In this document: piece after piece, positions 5,466-8,149 of the stretch
How the letters are laid out: the number at the start of each line of letters is the position of its first letter
Position numbering within the stretch: the stretch's first letter is position 1
NCBI GenBank assembly: GCA_002455175.1
Contig: DKKJ01000282.1
Coordinates: forward strand, 13,245 to 21,393
Direction: 5' to 3'
Source of the DNA: Opitutaceae bacterium UBA6669
GTDB lineage: Bacteria; Verrucomicrobiota; Verrucomicrobiia; Opitutales; Opitutaceae
Length of the DNA stretch: 8,149 nucleotides
Position numbers and translations under genes: made by a program
Notes under the pieces: generated by a model
What the model was told of the DNA's origin: nothing
Database searches by the model: none
Seen by the model: only the letters and a program-made list of their open reading frames with translations

Positions 5466-5888
5466 GTGGACACAACGGAGGATGCATCTGACCGCCGAAG
5501 GGGCACCTCTCGGAGGAAGCTGATCATCGTCGTCGCGCTAGTTGCCCTCATTGGGGGAGCCGCCTACTGGTTTCTGCTCAGGCCGACTCCACAAGTGGTC
5601 CCCGAGCCAGGCGAAGTGGTCGCCTTGGAACCGATCCAGGTCAACCTGGCGGATGGTCACTACCTGCGAGTGGCGATCGCTCTCCAGGCCACCTTGGACG
5701 TGGAGGAGGAGGTCGACGGCAGCCGTGCCCTCGACGCCGCCATCGAGGTCTTCTCGGGACTGCCCGTCGACGAGGTCGCCAACACCAAGTCCCGAGACGC
5801 CCTCAAGTCGGAGCTGAAGGAGCGGATCCTGGAGCTGTACGAGGGGGAGCTCATGGACATCTACTTCACCGAGTTCGTCACGCAGTAG
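5466..5888 (+). CDS. fliL: FliL family flagellar basal-body-associated protein
   Basis: FliL proteins sit in the inner membrane around the stator at the flagellar basal body and affect motor torque. The 140 residues show a basic cytosolic end (R-R-R-G-T-S-R-R-K), one membrane helix (about 18-38: L-I-I-V-V-A-L-V-A-L-I-G-G), then the outside FliL domain: V-V-A-L-E-P-I-Q-V-N-L-A-D-G-H-Y-L-R-V-A-I-A-L-Q, an Ala/Asp-rich middle, and the C-terminal E-L-K-E-R-I-L-E-L-Y-E-G-E-L-M-D-I-Y-F-T-E-F-V. Length fits the family. I chose GTG 5466 because AGGAG lies just before it (5457-5461). The longer frame from ATG 5373 would add 31 residues unlike FliL and run through the divergent leader. Normally fliL lies among motA/motB/fliM/fliN, but here its neighbours are a wall-hydrolase-like gene and a metal-resistance operon. 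It may be a second copy or a relocated gene. Confidence 0.82.
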   Translation: MDTTEDASDRRRGTSRRKLIIVVALVALIGGAAYWFLLRPTPQVVPEPGEVVALEPIQVNLADGHYLRVAIALQATLDVEEEVDGSRALDAAIEVFSGLPVDEVANTKSRDALKSELKERILELYEGELMDIYFTEFVTQ

Positions 5889-5931
5889 CGCCGACGCGGC
5901 CCGTGCGATGGCGCGACGAACCGGCCCGCGC

Positions 5932-5957
5932 AGGGGCTCCGCCGTTGAAGCGCCCCT
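5932..5957 (+). terminator. Weak hairpin after fliL
   Basis: AGGGGC (5932-5937) pairs with GCCCCT (5952-5957) around a 14-base loop, 44 bases after the fliL stop and before the metal operon promoter. No T-run follows, so it is only a weak terminator candidate. Confidence 0.3.
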
Positions 5958-5967
5958 CGCCGAACAG

Positions 5968-5983
5968 GTCAGCGCTTGCTGAC
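5968..5983. promoter_or_regulatory. Upstream operator palindrome of the metal operon
   Basis: GTCAGC-gctt-GCTGAC is a perfect 6+6 palindrome. It shares its arms with the second palindrome, centred 35 bp downstream. Its right arm overlaps the candidate -35 element. It is probably bound by the CmtR-like repressor. Confidence 0.65.
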
Positions 5984-6004
5984 TAGTCCCGTCAGAGTTA
6001 TGGT
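5976..6004 (+). promoter_or_regulatory. Candidate promoter of the cmtR-ATPase operon
   Basis: TTGCTG (5976-5981) and TATGGT (5999-6004) are separated by 17 bases and fit a weak -35 and a TAnnnT -10 element. Transcription would start near 6011, which is the GTG start codon, so the message may be leaderless. No ribosome binding site precedes the GTG, in agreement. The promoter is inferred. Confidence 0.5.
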
Positions 6005-6020
6005 CAGCCTGTGCTGACCA
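6001..6020. promoter_or_regulatory. Downstream operator palindrome spanning the start codon
   Basis: TGGTCAGC-ctgt-GCTGACCA is a perfect 8+8 palindrome with a 4-base centre. It repeats the arms of the 5968-5983 site and covers both the -10 element and the GTG start at 6011. A repressor bound here would block the polymerase at the start site. Two such sites suggest cooperative or dual occupancy. Confidence 0.7.
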
Positions 6021-6367
6021 TTGCTTCGCGGGTTGAGGTGATGACTCGTCTGGGACGAGCCATGGCCGACCCAACGCGTGCCCGGATACTGATGAAACTC
6101 GTTGGAAAGCCCGGCTACCCGGCGCTGTTGGCGCAGGAGCTGGACTTGACGAGGACCAACGTGTCCAATCACCTCGCCTGCCTCCTGGGCTGTGGACTCG
6201 TGGTCGCCGAGCCGGAGGGCAGGCGCACCAGCTACCGCATCGCCGATCCCCACCTGGGTGAGGCCATTTCGCTGCTGCTCGACGTGGTGGTCGCCGTCGA
6301 CGACGGTTCCGGGTGCCTGGGCGAGGCGTGCCCTCTCGGCTGCTGCGGCGCAGAGGTCCAGCGGTGA
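6011..6367 (+). CDS. cmtR: CmtR-like ArsR/SmtB metal-sensing repressor (Cd/Pb type)
   Basis: This winged-helix dimer represses the operon and lets go when it binds soft metal ions. The 118 residues contain L-G-R-A-M-A-D-P-T-R-A-R-I-L (14-27), the recognition helix region L-T-R-T-N-V-S-N-H-L-A-C-L (46-58) and the wing E-P-E-G-R-R-T-S-Y-R. Cys57, Cys61 and Cys102 occupy the same numbered positions as the Cd/Pb ligands known in Mycobacterium tuberculosis CmtR, and the length and M-L-T start also match that protein as I remember it. Cys107, Cys111 and Cys112 near the end are extra and may widen metal binding. The GTG start lies inside an operator palindrome without a ribosome site, pointing to leaderless translation and autoregulation. 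The stop overlaps the ATPase start by 4 bases (GTGA). The exact metal remains inferred. Confidence 0.9.
   Translation: MLTIASRVEVMTRLGRAMADPTRARILMKLVGKPGYPALLAQELDLTRTNVSNHLACLLGCGLVVAEPEGRRTSYRIADPHLGEAISLLLDVVVAVDDGSGCLGEACPLGCCGAEVQR
6352..6356 (+). promoter_or_regulatory. Ribosome binding site of the ATPase inside cmtR
   Basis: AGAGG ends 7 bases before GTG 6364, which overlaps the cmtR stop. It supports this start over later GTG codons and suggests coupled translation. Confidence 0.45.
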
Positions 6368-8149
6368 GCCGCGAGTGCTGCGGTCCCGATGAGCCGACGC
6401 CTTCCGGCGACGCACGGCAGAGGTTGACGCTGCTGGGTGGGCCGCCCGTGAGTGCAGGGGGCGCCGACGTCCCGGCTGGTCATGACCCGGACGACGACTG
6501 CTGTGGACCGCGGGCCGTCCCGGCCGATGTGCCCCTGGCCCACGAGCAGCTCACGCCGTGGTGGCGTGACCGGACGCTCCTGCTTCCCGCCCTGTCCGGC
6601 GTGCTGCTCGCTGCCAGCCTGGTGGTCGGTCGGTTCGACGCCGAGCGGGTGCACCTGGTCCTCGAGATCGGATCTCTCGCCGCCGGGGCGTGGACATTCG
6701 TGCCCGGGGCCCTGCGTCGGTTGCGCCGTGGCCGACTCGGGGTCGGGCTCCTGATGACGATCGCGGCTGTCGGCGCGGTGGCGTTGGGACGCTTCGGGGA
6801 GGCGGCGGCCCTGGCCTTTCTCTTCTCCATCGCCGAGGCGCTCGAAGAACGCGCGATGGACAAGGCGCAGCACGGCCTCCGCGCGCTGCTCGCACTCATC
6901 CCCGACACGGCCCGGGTCGAGCGTCGCGGCCACGAGGGCCTGGTGAGGGCCGTCGACCTCCAGGTGGGCGACATTCTGGTCGTCGGTGCGGGCGAGCGCG
7001 TGTCCACGGACGGTATCGTCGAGGAGGGCGCCTCGAGCCTCGACACCGCCGCCATCACCGGCGAGTCGATCCCGGTCGCGGTCGGGCCTTGGGACGAGGT
7101 GTCCGCCGGATCCGTCAACGGCTCCGGCACGCTCCGGATCCGCGCCACCGCCGCTGGTACGGACAACTCGCTGACGCAGATCGTGCGGCTGGTCGAGCAG
7201 GCCCATGCCCGAAAGGGTGACCGAGCGCGCTTGGCCGACCGCATCGCCCGGCCGCTGGTCCCGGGAGTGCTTTTCCTCTCAGCGAGCGTCGCGCTCCTCG
7301 GTCTGCTGAGCGACGCCCCGGGTATGTGGTTGGAACGGGCGCTGGTCGTGCTGGTGGCGGCGTCGCCGTGCGCCATGGCCATCGCGGTGCCGGTCACCGT
7401 CATCTCGGCCATCGGTTCGGCGAGCAGGCTCGGTGTGGTCATCAAGTCCGGACAGGCCTTCGAGCAACTGGGAACCGTCACCACGGTGGCGCTGGACAAG
7501 ACGGGCACCCTGACCCGAAACCAGCCTGAGGTCGTGGCCGTGGCCACGACACAGGGCTTCTCGCGCGACCAGGTGCTCGGCTACGCCGCGGCACTCGAGG
7601 CGACCAGCACCCACCCGCTCGCCGAGGCAGTCCGAGCTGCCAGCAGCACGGCCACACCGGCGACCGGCGTCGAAGAGCACGCTGGGCACGGGGTAGTCGG
7701 CACCGTCGACGGTCGGGCCGTACGGGTGGGCAGTGCCCGCTGGGTCGCACCCCGAGGCCTTCAGCGAGAGGCCGACGACATGGCCGCGCAGGGGATGAGC
7801 ATCGTCGTTCTGGCGGTCGACGAGCAGGTCGCTGGTGTGATCGGCGTCCGTGACGAGCTGCGACCTGAGGCCGCGGAGGCAGTCTCCATGTTGCGTGCGC
7901 GCGGCATCGAGGTGCTGATGCTCACCGGCGACAACCGCCGGACCGCCGGGGCGCTAGCGAATGAGGCCGGCATCTGCGACGTACGGGCTGAGCAGCTCCC
8001 AGCGGACAAGGCCGACGAGGTGGCCTCACGCGCGAGCCGTACGCCGACCGCGATGATCGGCGACGGCATCAACGACGCACCAGCGCTCGCCGCCGCTACC
8101 GTCGGGATCGCGATGGGGGCGACCGGCTCCGCGGCGGCGGTCGAGTCAG
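6364..8149 (+). CDS. ctpG: Heavy-metal P1B-type ATPase, CtpG-like, 3' end outside window
   Basis: An inner-membrane pump that exports soft or divalent metal ions using ATP. The frame stays open for 595 codons to the right edge. The N-terminal ~65 residues are soluble and carry two C-C-G-P motifs (Cys5/6 and Cys46/47) plus a His/Asp-rich stretch, with no classical HMA G-M-T-C-x-x-C domain. Membrane helices follow (about 75-90, 100-120, 125-165), then the actuator domain with T232-G-E-S, two helices, and S334-P-C336 in the ion-path helix. The phosphorylation motif is D378-K-T-G-T-L-T; the nucleotide-domain His-Pro is at 417-418; T521-G-D-N and G-D567-G-I-N-D follow. The last two helices lie outside. 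SPC rather than CPC is known for the P1B-4 group and CtpG. The cmtR neighbour mirrors the cmtR-ctpG locus in Mycobacterium tuberculosis, which suggests Cd/Pb/Zn-type export. The ion is inferred. Confidence 0.92.
   Translation, partial: MSRECCGPDEPTPSGDARQRLTLLGGPPVSAGGADVPAGHDPDDDCCGPRAVPADVPLAHEQLTPWWRDRTLLLPALSGVLLAASLVVGRFDAERVHLVLEIGSLAAGAWTFVPGALRRLRRGRLGVGLLMTIAAVGAVALGRFGEAAALAFLFSIAEALEERAMDKAQHGLRALLALIPDTARVERRGHEGLVRAVDLQVGDILVVGAGERVSTDGIVEEGASSLDTAAITGESIPVAVGPWDEVSAGSVNGSGTLRIRATAAGTDNSLTQIVRLVEQAHARKGDRARLADRIARPLVPGVLFLSASVALLGLLSDAPGMWLERALVVLVAASPCAMAIAVPVTVISAIGSASRLGVVIKSGQAFEQLGTVTTVALDKTGTLTRNQPEVVAVATTQGFSRDQVLGYAAALEATSTHPLAEAVRAASSTATPATGVEEHAGHGVVGTVDGRAVRVGSARWVAPRGLQREADDMAAQGMSIVVLAVDEQVAGVIGVRDELRPEAAEAVSMLRARGIEVLMLTGDNRRTAGALANEAGICDVRAEQLPADKADEVASRASRTPTAMIGDGINDAPALAAATVGIAMGATGSAAAVES

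Noticed and set aside
6232..7206. Minus-strand open frame of 324 codons across cmtR and the ATPase
   Set aside because: Low-complexity Arg/Gly/Pro composition, spanning two clear plus-strand genes; a shadow frame.
6480..7547. Long minus-strand open frame of 355 codons opposite the ATPase
   Set aside because: It is very rich in Arg, Ser, Pro and Thr with no domain, and is the shadow of GC-rich codons. The plus-strand frame has all P-type ATPase motifs.
1..8149. CRISPR array, rRNA or tRNA genes
   Set aside because: No regularly spaced repeats and no RNA-gene sequence patterns were seen on either strand.

Overview
The window appears to join DNA of two different origins. Bases 1 to about 1920 have moderate GC and many A/T-ending codons. 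They hold two tandem arylsulfatase-type genes with a 4-base ATGA overlap, a layout typical of Planctomycetota or Verrucomicrobiota that degrade sulfated polysaccharides. From about 1940 to the end the DNA is clearly more GC-rich, uses G/C-ending codons and carries actinobacterial gene types: an excisionase-like DNA-binding domain, an actinobacterial phage-type integrase, a CmtR-like sensor and a CtpG-like ATPase. A relative of Nocardioidaceae is a reasonable guess, but only a guess. The two parts meet inside one open frame, at a short stretch that would code for E-D-L-A-D-Y-L-G in both parent proteins. The simplest reading is a metagenomic assembly chimera through a shared word of roughly 24 bases. 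A real recombination is possible but less likely.

Layout. 2-1186: C-terminal part of a sulfatase that runs in from the left edge, with its formylglycine motif at the very start. 1183-2094: N-terminal half of a secreted sulfatase continuing in frame into the tail of an excisionase. 2101-2347: first ~82 codons of a tyrosine-recombinase integrase, cut by an IS3-family element (2348-3630) with 25-bp terminal inverted repeats, orfA and orfB. The IS has a G GGA AAA slippery site at the orfA/orfB join and an apparent extra C that breaks the start of orfB. The rest of the integrase does not reappear beyond the IS. 3631-4354 has no convincing gene, only an imperfect inverted repeat and one weak small ORF.

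4355-5251 (minus strand) encodes a membrane-anchored SH3-like protein with an M15-like carboxypeptidase-type C-terminal domain, preceded by a leader able to form two hairpins. Divergently, 5466-5888 encodes a FliL-family protein that stands alone here, without flagellar neighbours.

The right end is the most coherent functional unit: a heavy-metal resistance operon. A CmtR-like ArsR repressor (6011-6367) keeps Cys57, Cys61 and Cys102, the residues described as Cd/Pb ligands in Mycobacterium tuberculosis CmtR. It overlaps by 4 bases a P1B-type ATPase (6364 to beyond the right edge) with an SPC membrane motif and a cytosolic N-terminus carrying two CCGP motifs instead of a classical HMA domain. 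Two near-identical palindromes (5968-5983 and 6001-6020) overlap the likely promoter and the repressor's own start codon, which suggests autoregulation and a leaderless transcript. The expected logic is that metal releases the repressor and the pump exports the metal.

I did not find a wholly new system. The best leads are the operator/start-codon arrangement, the CCGP N-terminus of the pump, the lone fliL and the chimeric join.
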